From an uncultured Porphyromonadaceae bacterium (GTDB lineage: Bacteria > Bacteroidota > Bacteroidia > Bacteroidales > Muribaculaceae): 21,435 bases of DNA. The position numbers and the translations under genes were made by a program. Shown here piece after piece: positions 1 through 6,967 of this stretch. Within the stretch, counting starts at the first letter, position 1. Every line of letters starts with the position of its first letter. The stretch spans positions 1 to 21,435 of the forward strand of contig UQKE01000039.1 in NCBI GenBank assembly GCA_900541555.1, in the 5' to 3' direction. The notes beneath the pieces are model-generated. The model saw nothing but the letters and a program-made list of their open reading frames with translations. It did not search any database and was not told the DNA's origin.

Positions 1-57
1 CTAGGACGCAAGATTTTCATTCTTGAAAGAGGAGTTCGATTCTCCTATGGGCTACCA
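1..57 (+). tRNA. tRNA-Glu (TTC), 5'-truncated by window edge
   Basis: The first 54 bases are identical to bases 381-434 of the complete tRNA-Glu downstream, so this is the same tRNA lacking its first 18 bases because the window starts inside it. The anticodon arm has stem CAAGA/TCTTG around loop TTTTCAT, giving anticodon TTC. The T arm (AGGAG/CTCCT around TTCGATT) and the 3' acceptor strand are intact. Unlike the second copy, the discriminator A at 54 is followed by CCA (55-57), so a CCA end may be encoded, or it may be chance. rpsT starts only 22 bases later, so the two are probably on one transcript. Confidence 0.93.
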
Positions 58-79
58 AATTTAAAGATTTTTTATAGTA

Positions 80-343
80 ATGGCAAATCATAAATCATCT
101 ATCAAAAGAATCCGCCAAACGGAAAAACGCCGTCTTCACAACCGTTATTATGCGAAAACTGCACGCAACGCCGTGCGCCGTTTGCGCAACATGACCGACA
201 AAAACGAATCAGCAGAGGCTTTGAAGAAAGTGACTTCCCTGCTTGATCGCCTTGCTCGCAAAAACATCATCCCTAAGAACAGAGCGGCAAACTTGAAAAG
301 CAAATTAGCTCAGCACGTCAACAAATTGGCGGCTCAAGCATAA
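80..343 (+). CDS. rpsT: 30S ribosomal protein S20
   Basis: The product is an 87-residue, very basic protein of the usual S20 length. Its start ([22 protein letters not shown]) is the typical S20 N-terminus, which binds 16S rRNA in the body of the small subunit during early assembly. The rest is the expected alanine- and lysine-rich helical bundle ending in KLAAQA. The ATG at 80 is the only sensible start and is preceded by an A/T-rich stretch rather than a Shine-Dalgarno sequence. The gene lies between two tRNA-Glu copies with gaps of about 20 bases on each side, so co-transcription with the tRNAs and release by tRNA processing enzymes is likely (inference). A small hairpin, TGCCG-TTTTT-CGGCA, follows the stop codon at 344-358. 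Confidence 0.97.
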   Translation: MANHKSSIKRIRQTEKRRLHNRYYAKTARNAVRRLRNMTDKNESAEALKKVTSLLDRLARKNIIPKNRAANLKSKLAQHVNKLAAQA

Positions 344-362
344 TGCCGTTTTTCGGCAACAA

Positions 363-434
363 GGCCCATTCGTCTATCGGCTAGGACGCAAGATTTTCAT
401 TCTTGAAAGAGGAGTTCGATTCTCCTATGGGCTA
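363..434 (+). tRNA. tRNA-Glu (TTC)
   Basis: The complete cloverleaf can be read: acceptor GGCCCAT (363-369) with ATGGGCT (427-433, one G-T pair at the end), D arm GTC/GAC, anticodon arm CAAGA/TCTTG with loop TTTTCAT (anticodon TTC), and T arm AGGAG/CTCCT around TTCGATT. The discriminator base is A434. No CCA is encoded here (the next bases are CAA), so the end must be added by nucleotidyltransferase. The body is identical to the partial tRNA at the window start. Confidence 0.96.
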
Positions 435-501
435 CAATCGTATCAGCTGCGACCGACGGCTGATACATTTTCTTTTTAACATTGCCGCATCTTTCCGAGA
501 C

Positions 502-1785
502 ATGCACAAACACATACTGAAGATCGCGCTGCCTTCCATCGTATCCAACATTGTCGTGCCGCTGTTGGGCGTCGTGGATTTGGCCATCGCGGGGCATCTC
601 GGCGCACCGGCTTTCATAGGCGCGGTCTCCGTCGGGGCAACAATGTTCAACTTGATTTATTGGAATTTCGGCTTCTTGCGCATGGGCACAAGCGGCATGA
701 CGGCTCAAGCATACGGGCAAGGCAACGGCGACGAGGCCGTCTGCACGCTTCGCCGGGCCGTGGCGCTTGCATTGGCCTTGGGCATAGCCATCATCGCCTT
801 GCAGTATCCTTTGCAATGGATATTGCTGGAAATAATAGCGCCCGATGCCGGCATTGCCATGCTGGCACGCGACTATTTTTTCATCTGCGTTTGGGGCGCA
901 CCCGCCTTGTTGGCCACAATGAGCTTCACAGGATGGTTCATCGGCATGCAGAATGCCGCCTATCCAATGGCCATCGCCATTGCCATCAACATAATCAACA
1001 TCGCGACAAGCCTGATTTGCGTATTTCCGCTCGGACTTGGCTTCCACGGCATCGCCGTGGGGACACTCGTTGCGCAATGGAGCGGGCTTTTGCTGTCGGC
1101 TTTGCTATACATGAAAACTAAAAGAAAAGAACGCCTGCCGAAAAACGCCCGAGGCTCGCTGTTTGCCGGCATGGGCCGCTTTTTCAGAATCAACAGCGAC
1201 ATCTTTCTCAGAAGCCTCTGCCTCATGGCCGTCACGCTGTTCTTCACTTCGGCAGGAGCGCGCAGCGGAGAAATTACACTTGCCGTTAATGCCTTGCTAA
1301 TGCAATTGTATTTGTTTTTCTCCTATTTCATGGATGGATTTGCGTTTGCCGGAGAGGCGCTCGTCGGACGCTTTGCAGGCGCAAAAGACGAGAAAAATTT
1401 GCGGAAATGCGTCAAGAACTTATTCATTTGGGGCAGCGCGATGGCAGTCGTGTTTTCCGCCACATACGGCGCATTCGGTGAAGAAATCATCTCCCTGCTC
1501 ACCGACCAGCCTGCCGTAAATGCGGCAGCTGCCGACTATCTCCTCTGGGCGGCAATCATGCCATTGGCCGGCATGGCCGCATTCGTTTGGGATGGCATAT
1601 TCGTCGGTTTGACGGCGACACGGCAAATGCTTCTTTCGCTTGCCGCATCGACAACTGCATTTTTCGCATTATACTACATTGCTCCTACGCAATCGAACAA
1701 CATGCTTTGGCTTTCGTTTGCCGCATTTCTCATCGTCAGGGGCATGGTCCTGCTTGCCGCCTATCGAAGATTATACAAATTTTAA
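502..1785 (+). CDS. MATE family multidrug/metabolite exporter (DinF-like)
   Basis: The product is a 427-residue integral membrane protein with about twelve hydrophobic segments. Its N-terminus (HILKIALPSIVSNIVVPLLGVVDLAIAGHLG) is characteristic of the MATE family, DinF branch, which exports drugs or metabolites across the inner membrane using a Na+ or H+ gradient. The two repeated halves expected of MATE proteins are visible, the second beginning near FLRSLCLMAVTLFFTSAG. The frame is open back to 403, but that start would lie inside the tRNA-Glu gene. The ATG at 502 gives the normal MATE N-terminus, so I chose it. No promoter is evident between the tRNA and 502; read-through from the tRNA-rpsT unit is possible (inference). 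Substrate cannot be told from sequence. Confidence 0.92.
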   Translation: MHKHILKIALPSIVSNIVVPLLGVVDLAIAGHLGAPAFIGAVSVGATMFNLIYWNFGFLRMGTSGMTAQAYGQGNGDEAVCTLRRAVALALALGIAIIALQYPLQWILLEIIAPDAGIAMLARDYFFICVWGAPALLATMSFTGWFIGMQNAAYPMAIAIAINIINIATSLICVFPLGLGFHGIAVGTLVAQWSGLLLSALLYMKTKRKERLPKNARGSLFAGMGRFFRINSDIFLRSLCLMAVTLFFTSAGARSGEITLAVNALLMQLYLFFSYFMDGFAFAGEALVGRFAGAKDEKNLRKCVKNLFIWGSAMAVVFSATYGAFGEEIISLLTDQPAVNAAAADYLLWAAIMPLAGMAAFVWDGIFVGLTATRQMLLSLAASTTAFFALYYIAPTQSNNMLWLSFAAFLIVRGMVLLAAYRRLYKF

Positions 1786-1862
1786 CACATCATCAACAAG
1801 AAGCAATCCGCTGCATACAAGCATATTACATCGCATTGTGCTTATATTTCCGCTTTTCACGC

Positions 1863-1892
1863 TTGACATGTCGCAAAATGATAGTATCTTTG
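1863..1892 (+). promoter_or_regulatory. Bacteroidetes-type promoter ahead of a non-coding RNA
   Basis: TTG at 1863-1865 is followed after 19 bases by TATCTTTG at 1885-1892, a full match to the Bacteroidetes -7 consensus TAnnTTTG. The expected start of transcription is near 1899. No plus-strand protein gene follows before 3228, so the promoter appears to serve the structured RNA that ends at the terminator about 100 bases downstream. Confidence 0.7.
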
Positions 1893-1898
1893 CAGGCA

Positions 1899-2003
1899 AA
1901 GAACCATTCACTATTATAGACTACGGCTCTACTGTCGGGAGACAATGAGAGTCATGACAAAGAAAGCCGCCGGAGCATGAGGCTCCAAGCGGCTTTTTTG
2001 TTT
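1899..2003 (+). ncRNA. Candidate small structured RNA (about 100 nt)
   Basis: This is a predicted transcript between a perfect -7 box and an intrinsic terminator. It contains a hairpin at 1925-1953: outer stem GGCTCT/AGAGTC (one G-T pair), inner stem TGTC/GACA, closed by the GNRA tetraloop GGGA (1937-1940). The terminator hairpin follows after 9 bases. A micro-ORF of 11 codons (ATG at 1945, TGA ending at 1980, MRVMTKKAAGA) runs through both hairpins, but it has no clear ribosome site and nothing downstream to attenuate. I do not recognise the RNA as a named family; the fold is not that of SRP RNA or tRNA. The alternative is that only the terminator is functional, serving the MATE gene and the converging PCMD gene. 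Confidence 0.5.
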
Positions 2004-2005
2004 TT
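1963..2005 (+). terminator. Intrinsic terminator, possibly bidirectional
   Basis: A two-part stem is formed by AAAGCCGC (1963-1970) with GCGGCTTT (1989-1996), and GGAGC (1972-1976) with GCTCC (1982-1986), followed by a run of Ts (1994-1999, 2001-2005). It closes the candidate RNA and any read-through from the MATE gene. On the opposite strand the stem is followed by TTTCTTTG, so it may also stop the converging gene at 2022-2990. Confidence 0.85.
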
Positions 2006-2021
2006 CGCGTTTTAGCAACCG

Positions 2022-2990
2022 TCAATCGTAAATAAACGAGACATTATCGACGTAGAACGTTTGTCCGATGGTGCCTTCATAGGCTGTGCCGCAACCGGCT
2101 GAAAACATCATGATGATGTGTGTCGGCGTAGCCAACGGGCTGTCCCAACCCACTTCCTGCACAGGCACCAATTTGCCTTTGCTGTTGCGAGCATAGTAAG
2201 GACGATCGGAAGATATCAGATTCATGTAATCCTTATAATAAGGTTGTCCCACGATGTTGCCATAATAAATTCTCATGCGATGTCCGTTCACCCATCCGGA
2301 AGTGCTCTTCGTATAACGCTCGCGGCCGGTCCCCACACGTTTCGCATAAATATTACCATCGGCATCCTCCCAACGACGTTGCAACAATACAAACGCCTCG
2401 CAAGCGTTTTGCTTGCCTTTCAACACTTTCTTCTTGCCGAATCCGCTGGAATAAATCATTTGCGCATTCGCAGGCACCGTCACCTTATAGTCGAAACACA
2501 AATATTTCGGACGTTTGGTGAATTTCACATTCATATCCAACTTGCTGTACGGATTTTTCGTGCTGCTCACCGGCTCCACCATCGCTCCCCAATAGATGCT
2601 GCCCGAAACAAGCACATCCATGTTGATGATGCCCAACGCTTTCACTTTTTCCATAATCGTCGACATCTTCACACACTTGTTGCCGCCGCTGCGTTGCTCG
2701 GGGAACACGGCATTGCTGCCTTTCACCACGCCCGCCACTTTCGCATAAACATTGGACGTCGCCCACGGCGAACCTCCCAAATTCGTATAAGCTTTGTTGC
2801 CTGTGATTGTCTGCGTCGGCCCTATTTCATACAAAGTCTTTGATTTTCCGCCAATGACGGCAGATTCTTTAATCGTTCGAGTGATCCACTGCTCGAAATC
2901 GCCATAAGGGACTTTCTCTTTCGTTTCTGCCGATACACCCGATGTCGCTGCGAGCATCAATGCTGCAAACAATACAACTTTCTTTTTCAT
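2022..2990 (-). CDS. Secreted PCMD-domain-like protein
   Basis: The product is a 322-residue exported protein. Residues 1-21 (MKKKVVLFAALMLAATSGVSA) form a clear signal peptide with an AxA-like cleavage site and no lipobox cysteine, so it should be periplasmic or secreted. The mature protein begins with GDFEQW (30-35) and ends with YVDNVSFIY, both typical of the Bacteroidetes PCMD family (putative carbohydrate metabolism domain, jelly-roll-like). These are often near the cell surface in polysaccharide-using bacteria. The middle has the family pattern of a gift of small beta-strand motifs (SGSIYWG, FTKRPKYLCFDYK). It stands alone, with its own promoter and a shared terminator, and not in a SusCD locus. 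Function is unproven; the family call rests on motif recognition. Confidence 0.72.
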   Translation of the reverse strand: MKKKVVLFAALMLAATSGVSAETKEKVPYGDFEQWITRTIKESAVIGGKSKTLYEIGPTQTITGNKAYTNLGGSPWATSNVYAKVAGVVKGSNAVFPEQRSGGNKCVKMSTIMEKVKALGIINMDVLVSGSIYWGAMVEPVSSTKNPYSKLDMNVKFTKRPKYLCFDYKVTVPANAQMIYSSGFGKKKVLKGKQNACEAFVLLQRRWEDADGNIYAKRVGTGRERYTKSTSGWVNGHRMRIYYGNIVGQPYYKDYMNLISSDRPYYARNSKGKLVPVQEVGWDSPLATPTHIIMMFSAGCGTAYEGTIGQTFYVDNVSFIYD

Positions 2991-3017
2991 GTTGCGTCAA
3001 ATGAATAAATTTCAGCC

Positions 3018-3025
3018 CAAAAGTA
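3018..3025 (-). promoter_or_regulatory. -7 box for the PCMD-like gene
   Basis: On the minus strand this reads TACTTTTG, matching TAnnTTTG, and would start transcription about 20 bases ahead of the ATG at 2990. No good -33 element is found at the usual distance (a TTTG lies 12 bases away), so the promoter may be weak or need an activator. Confidence 0.45.
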
Positions 3026-3161
3026 CACATTTTCCGACAAACCATAAAGCCGGCGACTCCCATTTGAACCATAATTACCGATACAGAATATTTTTTTGCA
3101 CCATACGACGAAGTTTCGACACGCGATTAACAATTAGCCAATTCGCCACAAAAAGTGGAAT

Positions 3162-3177
3162 TTCCCATTTTTGGGAA
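3162..3177. repeat. Perfect inverted repeat over the DUF3467-cysS -33 box
   Basis: TTCCCA (3162-3167) and TGGGAA (3172-3177) are separated by four Ts. The right arm overlaps the TTTG -33 element at 3170-3173. The position and symmetry suit an operator, but no regulator gene is adjacent. Confidence 0.45.
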
Positions 3178-3201
3178 GTTGTCTAAAATGTAGTAACTTC
3201 G
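3170..3201 (+). promoter_or_regulatory. Promoter of the DUF3467-cysS operon
   Basis: TTTG at 3170-3173 is followed after 20 bases by TAACTTCG at 3194-3201, a near match to the Bacteroidetes -7 box. Transcription would start near 3208, about 20 bases ahead of the ATG at 3228. This rules out the longer upstream start at 3171. Confidence 0.7.
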
Positions 3202-3227
3202 CACTTAGAAACAAAAAACAGAGCATC

Positions 3228-3536
3228 ATGAACGAAAACAACGAAAAAAGAGAAATAAAAATCGAGCTGACGCCGGAAACAGCTGCCGGAAAATACGCGA
3301 ACTTGGCAATCATAACCCATTCGCCCAATGAATTTTTCATCGACTTCATCAATGTCGTGCCCAACACGCCGCAAGCTCGCGTGCAAAGCCGCATCATCAT
3401 GACGCCGGAAAACGCGAAAACGCTTTTGATGGCATTGCAAGACAACGTGCGCAAATACGAAACGGCGTTCGGGACAATCAAACCGCGCACCGGCAACTTG
3501 CCGCAAAATGGAAACGTGCCTTTCGGGAAAGCATAA
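3228..3536 (+). CDS. DUF3467 domain protein
   Basis: The product is a 102-residue soluble protein of the DUF3467 family, common in Bacteroidetes and usually about 100 residues long. The conserved run is visible: IELTPETAAGKYANLAI, then HSPNEFFIDF, and RIIMTPENAKTLLMALQDNVRKYE. The function of the family is unknown. The open frame reaches back to 3171, but the promoter lies inside that extension, so MNENNEKREIKIEL at 3228 is the start. The stop codon is 6 bases from cysS, indicating co-transcription. The C-terminal tail (GNLPQNGNVPFGKA) is low-complexity and probably disordered. Confidence 0.9.
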   Translation: MNENNEKREIKIELTPETAAGKYANLAIITHSPNEFFIDFINVVPNTPQARVQSRIIMTPENAKTLLMALQDNVRKYETAFGTIKPRTGNLPQNGNVPFGKA

Positions 3537-3542
3537 CAAACT

Positions 3543-5024
3543 ATGGAAAATCCCTTATTCGTCTACAACACGCTGACGCGGAAAAAAGAGCAATTCATTC
3601 CCGTCCACGAGCCAAATGTGGGAATGTATGTCTGCGGTCCGACGGTCTATGGCGATCCGCACCTCGGACACGCACGGCCGGCCATCACATTCGACGTGTT
3701 GTTTCGCTATCTGAAACACCTTGGCTATAAAGTGCGCTACGTGCGCAACATCACCGACGTGGGCCACTTGGAACACGATGCCGACGAAGGTGAAGACAAA
3801 ATTGCAAAAAAAGCAAGGCTCGAACAATTGGAGCCGATGGAAGTGGTGCAATTCTACACCAACCGCTACCACAAAGCAATGGAAGCGCTCAATGTGCTCC
3901 CGCCAAGCATCGAGCCGCATGCTTCCGGCCATATCATCGAGCAAATCGAATACATCAAACGCATTCTCGACGACGGATACGCTTATGTGAGCGACGGTTC
4001 TGTATATTTCGACGTGCTGAAATACAATCGCGACTACCACTACGGCAAACTCTCCGGACGCAACGTGGAAGAATTGCTCAACACGACTCGCGCCCTCGAC
4101 GGCCAATCGGAAAAAAGAAACGCATGCGACTTCGCGCTTTGGAAAAAAGCCGCGCCGGAACACATCATGCGCTGGCCATCGCCTTGGAGCGACGGCTTCC
4201 CCGGATGGCATCTCGAATGCTCCACAATGGGGGAAAAATATTTGGGTGAAGTATTCGACGTCCATGGCGGCGGGATGGACTTGATGTTCCCACACCACGA
4301 ATGCGAAATAGCGCAATCGGTGGCACACAACGGCCATGAAACCGTACGCTATTGGATGCACAACAACATGATCACCATCAACGGGCAGAAAATGGGCAAA
4401 TCGTTGGGAAATTTCATCACGCTTGAACAATTTTTCACGGGCTCTCACGAGAAACTCGACCAAGCCTATTCGCCGATGACAATCCGCTTCTTCATCCTGC
4501 AAGCGCATTACAGAGGCACCGTCGATTTTTCCAACGAAGCGTTGAAAGCTGCCGAAAAAGCCTACGACAGGATGATCGACGGATGGCGGCGGTTGCAAGA
4601 ATTGCGCCCCTCGGAAAAATCGTCTGTCGAGTTGCCGGATTTCCGTAAAAAATGCGCCGACGCGATGAACGACGATTTGAACACCCCGATAGTCATTGCC
4701 GAACTTTTCGAGGCCTGCCGCATCATCAATTCCGTGAACGACGGGAAAGCGACATTGACGCAAAGCGACATCGACGAATTGAAAGATTTATTCGCCACCT
4801 ATCTTGTCGACATTTTGGGCATACGCACCGACATTGCCGCCGGAGGCGACACGCAAGTGCTCGAACCATTTGAAAAAGCCGTCGATTTATTGCTGCAAAT
4901 ACGCAAAGAATCGAAAGAAAAGAAAGACTGGGCGACATCCGACCTCATTCGGAACCGCCTTGCCGAAATCGGATTTGACGTGAAAGACACGAAAGACGGG
5001 TTCGAATGGTCGCTGCGAAAGTAG
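3543..5024 (+). CDS. cysS: Cysteinyl-tRNA synthetase
   Basis: The product is a 493-residue class I aminoacyl-tRNA synthetase that charges tRNA-Cys with cysteine in the cytoplasm. The HIGH-type motif is PHLGH (39-43) and the KMSKS-type loop is KMGKS (283-287). The zinc ligands that give cysteine specificity can be placed at C31, C226, H251 and E255 (CGPTVYG, WHLECS, FPHHECE). The C-terminal helical and anticodon-binding part (DALR-like, KAYDRM to the end) is complete, and the length is normal. It follows the DUF3467 gene by 6 bases and ends before a strong terminator. It is an essential housekeeping gene, with no oddities seen. Confidence 0.98.
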   Translation: MENPLFVYNTLTRKKEQFIPVHEPNVGMYVCGPTVYGDPHLGHARPAITFDVLFRYLKHLGYKVRYVRNITDVGHLEHDADEGEDKIAKKARLEQLEPMEVVQFYTNRYHKAMEALNVLPPSIEPHASGHIIEQIEYIKRILDDGYAYVSDGSVYFDVLKYNRDYHYGKLSGRNVEELLNTTRALDGQSEKRNACDFALWKKAAPEHIMRWPSPWSDGFPGWHLECSTMGEKYLGEVFDVHGGGMDLMFPHHECEIAQSVAHNGHETVRYWMHNNMITINGQKMGKSLGNFITLEQFFTGSHEKLDQAYSPMTIRFFILQAHYRGTVDFSNEALKAAEKAYDRMIDGWRRLQELRPSEKSSVELPDFRKKCADAMNDDLNTPIVIAELFEACRIINSVNDGKATLTQSDIDELKDLFATYLVDILGIRTDIAAGGDTQVLEPFEKAVDLLLQIRKESKEKKDWATSDLIRNRLAEIGFDVKDTKDGFEWSLRK

Positions 5025-5046
5025 CGCATCGGCATATCCCAAAAAC

Positions 5047-5091
5047 AAAGAGAGCGAGAATGACGCAATCGGCGCATTCTCGCTCTTTCTT
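5047..5091. terminator. Bidirectional terminator between cysS and ald
   Basis: A long stem of AAAGAGAGCGAGAATG (5046-5061) with CATTCTCGCTCTTT (5074-5087), and an inner CGC/GCG around a five-base loop, is flanked by A-rich sequence on the left and TTTCTTTC on the right. It therefore has U-tracts in both directions. It sits between two converging operons. Confidence 0.92.
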
Positions 5092-5114
5092 TCAAATCCG
5101 TTTGGATTCGAGAA

Positions 5115-6227
5115 TCACAATACCTCTTCAACCGGTGTGTAGGGCATTCCCCACGCCTCGGCTACGCCTTTGTAGACAACCTTTCCGTCTACAATGTTCA
5201 AACCTTCGCGAAGGTCGGCATTTTCACGGCAAGCCTGTTTCCATCCTTTGTCGGCCAATTTCAACGCATAAGGGAGCGTGGCATTTGTAAGCGCAAACGT
5301 CGAAGTGCGCGCTACTGCGCCCGGAATATTCGCAACGGCATAGTGCACGATGCCGTCTACTTCGTAAATCGGATCTTGGTGGGTCGTCGGGTGCGACGTT
5401 TCGAAGCATCCGCCTTGGTCGATGGCAACGTCTACCATGACCGTGCCTTTCTTCATCAATTTCAACATGTCGCGCGTCACCAATTTCGGAGCTTTTGCAC
5501 CGGGGATCAAGACTGAACCAATCACCAAGTCGGACTCTGCAAGTTCTTGACGGATATTATATTCATTGGACATCAACGTTTTCACGTTTTTCGGCATCAC
5601 ATCGGCAAGATACGTCAAGCGCGACAAGGAAATATCCGCAATCGTCACATCGGCACCCGTGCCCGCTGCCGTCATCGCAGCTGCCGTACCTACGACACCG
5701 CCGCCAATGACAAACACTTTCGCCGGCTTCACGCCCGGAACGCCGCCAAGCAACACGCCTTTTCCTCCGTGAGGACGTTCAAGGAAATACATGCCTTCTT
5801 GCACCGACATGCGCCCTGCCACTTCCGACATCGGCGTGAGCAACGGGAGCGAACGATCGGCCTTGCGCACAGTTTCGTATGCCAAGCACACGGCTCCGCT
5901 TGCCGCCATGGCGCGTGTCAACGGTTCGCTGCTTGCAAAATGCAAATACGTAAACAGCAATTGTCCTTTGCGCACAAGTTTATATTCCGGTTCGATTGGC
6001 TCTTTCACCTTCACAATCATTTCCGCACGGGCATAAACATCTTCGATAGTCGGGCAAAGTTCTGCGCCGACTGCGACATAATCTTCGTCAGAAAAGCCGC
6101 TGCCTTCGCCGGCTGTTTTCTGCACCAACACGACATGCCCATGTTTCACAAGCTCGTGAACGCCGGCCGGCGTCATCGAAACACGGTTCTCATTGTTTTT
6201 GATTTCTTTTGGAATACCGATAATCAT
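5115..6227 (-). CDS. ald: Alanine dehydrogenase
   Basis: The product is a 370-residue NAD-dependent L-alanine dehydrogenase, which interconverts L-alanine and pyruvate plus ammonium. All key residues sit at the numbers known for the family: R15 (NENRVSMTP), K75 (VKVKEP), H96 (FTYLHFA) and D270 ([12 protein letters not shown]). The Rossmann nucleotide-binding loop is GGGVVG (175-180). Length and start ([16 protein letters not shown]) are standard. A small membrane protein gene ends 30 bases upstream and its promoter probably drives both. The gene converges on cysS and shares its terminator. The likely role is nitrogen and alanine balance or amino acid fermentation. Confidence 0.97.
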   Translation of the reverse strand: MIIGIPKEIKNNENRVSMTPAGVHELVKHGHVVLVQKTAGEGSGFSDEDYVAVGAELCPTIEDVYARAEMIVKVKEPIEPEYKLVRKGQLLFTYLHFASSEPLTRAMAASGAVCLAYETVRKADRSLPLLTPMSEVAGRMSVQEGMYFLERPHGGKGVLLGGVPGVKPAKVFVIGGGVVGTAAAMTAAGTGADVTIADISLSRLTYLADVMPKNVKTLMSNEYNIRQELAESDLVIGSVLIPGAKAPKLVTRDMLKLMKKGTVMVDVAIDQGGCFETSHPTTHQDPIYEVDGIVHYAVANIPGAVARTSTFALTNATLPYALKLADKGWKQACRENADLREGLNIVDGKVVYKGVAEAWGMPYTPVEEVL

Positions 6228-6257
6228 AGTTTTATTAGTTTTTAGTAGGTTTGAAAA

Positions 6258-6545
6258 TTATAAACAACAAATAGCCCCATACGAGAGCCATAAGATAACA
6301 AGCAAAATATACGACAGTTCTTTGCGCTGAGAATAGCTTTTGTATGCCAAAAAGCCGCAAAGCACGGCAAAAATCGGGAAAGCGATTACGAGCAACGTGC
6401 GGCTGTCGTCCGGTTGAAAATCGTAATGAGCCATAAACCACGGCCATGCAACAACCGGCAGCACGCTTGCGATAATCAAAACAAGCATCCATAGCGGCAT
6501 TTTCGATGCCGGTGTCGGTTTTCCGGTTTCTCTGTGGTTTGCCAT
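6258..6545 (-). CDS. Small three-helix membrane protein upstream of ald
   Basis: The product is a 95-residue hydrophobic protein of no family I recognise. Three membrane segments are predicted at about residues 17-38, 51-69 and 77-93, with a polar N-terminal tail (MANHRETGKPTPASK) and an acidic loop (DFQPDDS) after the first segment. The frame extends to an ATG at 6590, but the promoter -7 box at 6595-6602 would place the transcript start right there, so the ATG at 6545 is preferred, with a leader of about 40 bases. Its stop is 30 bases before ald, suggesting one operon and perhaps a link to alanine or ammonium handling, although this is only context. Function unknown. Confidence 0.68.
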   Translation of the reverse strand: MANHRETGKPTPASKMPLWMLVLIIASVLPVVAWPWFMAHYDFQPDDSRTLLVIAFPIFAVLCGFLAYKSYSQRKELSYILLVILWLSYGAICCL

Positions 6546-6594
6546 CAAATTGGGAGTATTTCCATTATTGCTGCCCTTTAAGAACAGCAACAGA

Positions 6595-6623
6595 CAAAAT
6601 TAGAATATAATCCACTTTTCAAA
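6595..6623 (-). promoter_or_regulatory. Promoter of the small membrane protein-ald operon
   Basis: Read on the minus strand, TTTG (6620-6623) is followed after 17 bases by TAATTTTG (6595-6602), a full match to TAnnTTTG with slightly short spacing. The transcript start would be near 6588, which decides against the upstream ATG at 6590. Confidence 0.6.
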
Positions 6624-6627
6624 GAAT

Positions 6628-6695
6628 TTTTTCTGCTAAAATTACCTATCGCCCCCGCATTTTTTTGCGAATGCAATTTGGGGCCGGCAGAAAAA
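6628..6695. repeat. Nested palindrome upstream of the ald promoter
   Basis: TTTTTCTGC (6628-6636) and GCAGAAAAA (6687-6695) are perfect 9-bp arms. Inside them CCCC (6652-6655) pairs with GGGG (6680-6683), and CGCA (6656-6659) with TGCG (6666-6669). It begins 5 bases outside the -33 box. The rest of the gap to 6864 is non-coding, including a degenerate TTCAACC/TTCAATT/TCAACCC run around 6777-6801; I see nothing else there. Confidence 0.5.
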
Positions 6696-6864
6696 TTTGT
6701 TGGTCCAAGGTGCTACTTTATTCTGTTGAGGGTTGAAAGGACGACGGATGGAAAACACGCGCCAACTTTGTCTGCCTTCAACCTTCAATTCTCAACCCTA
6801 AACCATAAACAAAACTACCGATCTGCAATTTGCCTGCATCAAGCAATGGCAATAGGTTTGGCAC

Positions 6865-6898
6865 AAAAAAAGCGGAGATGCTCGCGCATGTCCGCTTT
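6865..6898 (-). terminator. Terminator of the scaffold-GGGtGRT operon
   Basis: AAAGCGGA (6869-6876) pairs with TCCGCTTT (6891-6898), with an inner TGC/GCA. On the minus strand the stem is followed by a run of seven Ts. It lies about 70 bases past the stop codon at 6968. Confidence 0.88.
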
Positions 6899-6967
6899 CC
6901 AATAAAATAAAAAATAAATTCCTAAATAACTACTAAATGCAATCTATGAAAATGACCTAAAAATTGC

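Noticed and set aside
1..435. 55-base direct repeats as attL/attR of an integrated element
   Set aside because: The repeats are tRNA-Glu sequence and enclose only rpsT and spacers, with no integrase or cargo. Duplicate tRNA genes are the simpler reading.
403..501. N-terminal extension of the MATE gene
   Set aside because: It would begin inside the tRNA-Glu gene and adds residues not found in MATE proteins; ATG 502 gives the usual N-terminus.
1945..1980. Leader peptide of an attenuator (MRVMTKKAAGA)
   Set aside because: No gene follows on the same strand after the terminator, and the peptide has no run of one regulated amino acid.
6777..6801. CRISPR-like short repeats
   Set aside because: Only two or three degenerate 7-base units with no spacers; consistent with simple-sequence drift.
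6700..6905. A 75-codon plus-strand open frame in the gap before the GGGtGRT operon
   Set aside because: It runs through a degenerate TTCAACC-like repeat and the terminator hairpin, and has no protein-like features.
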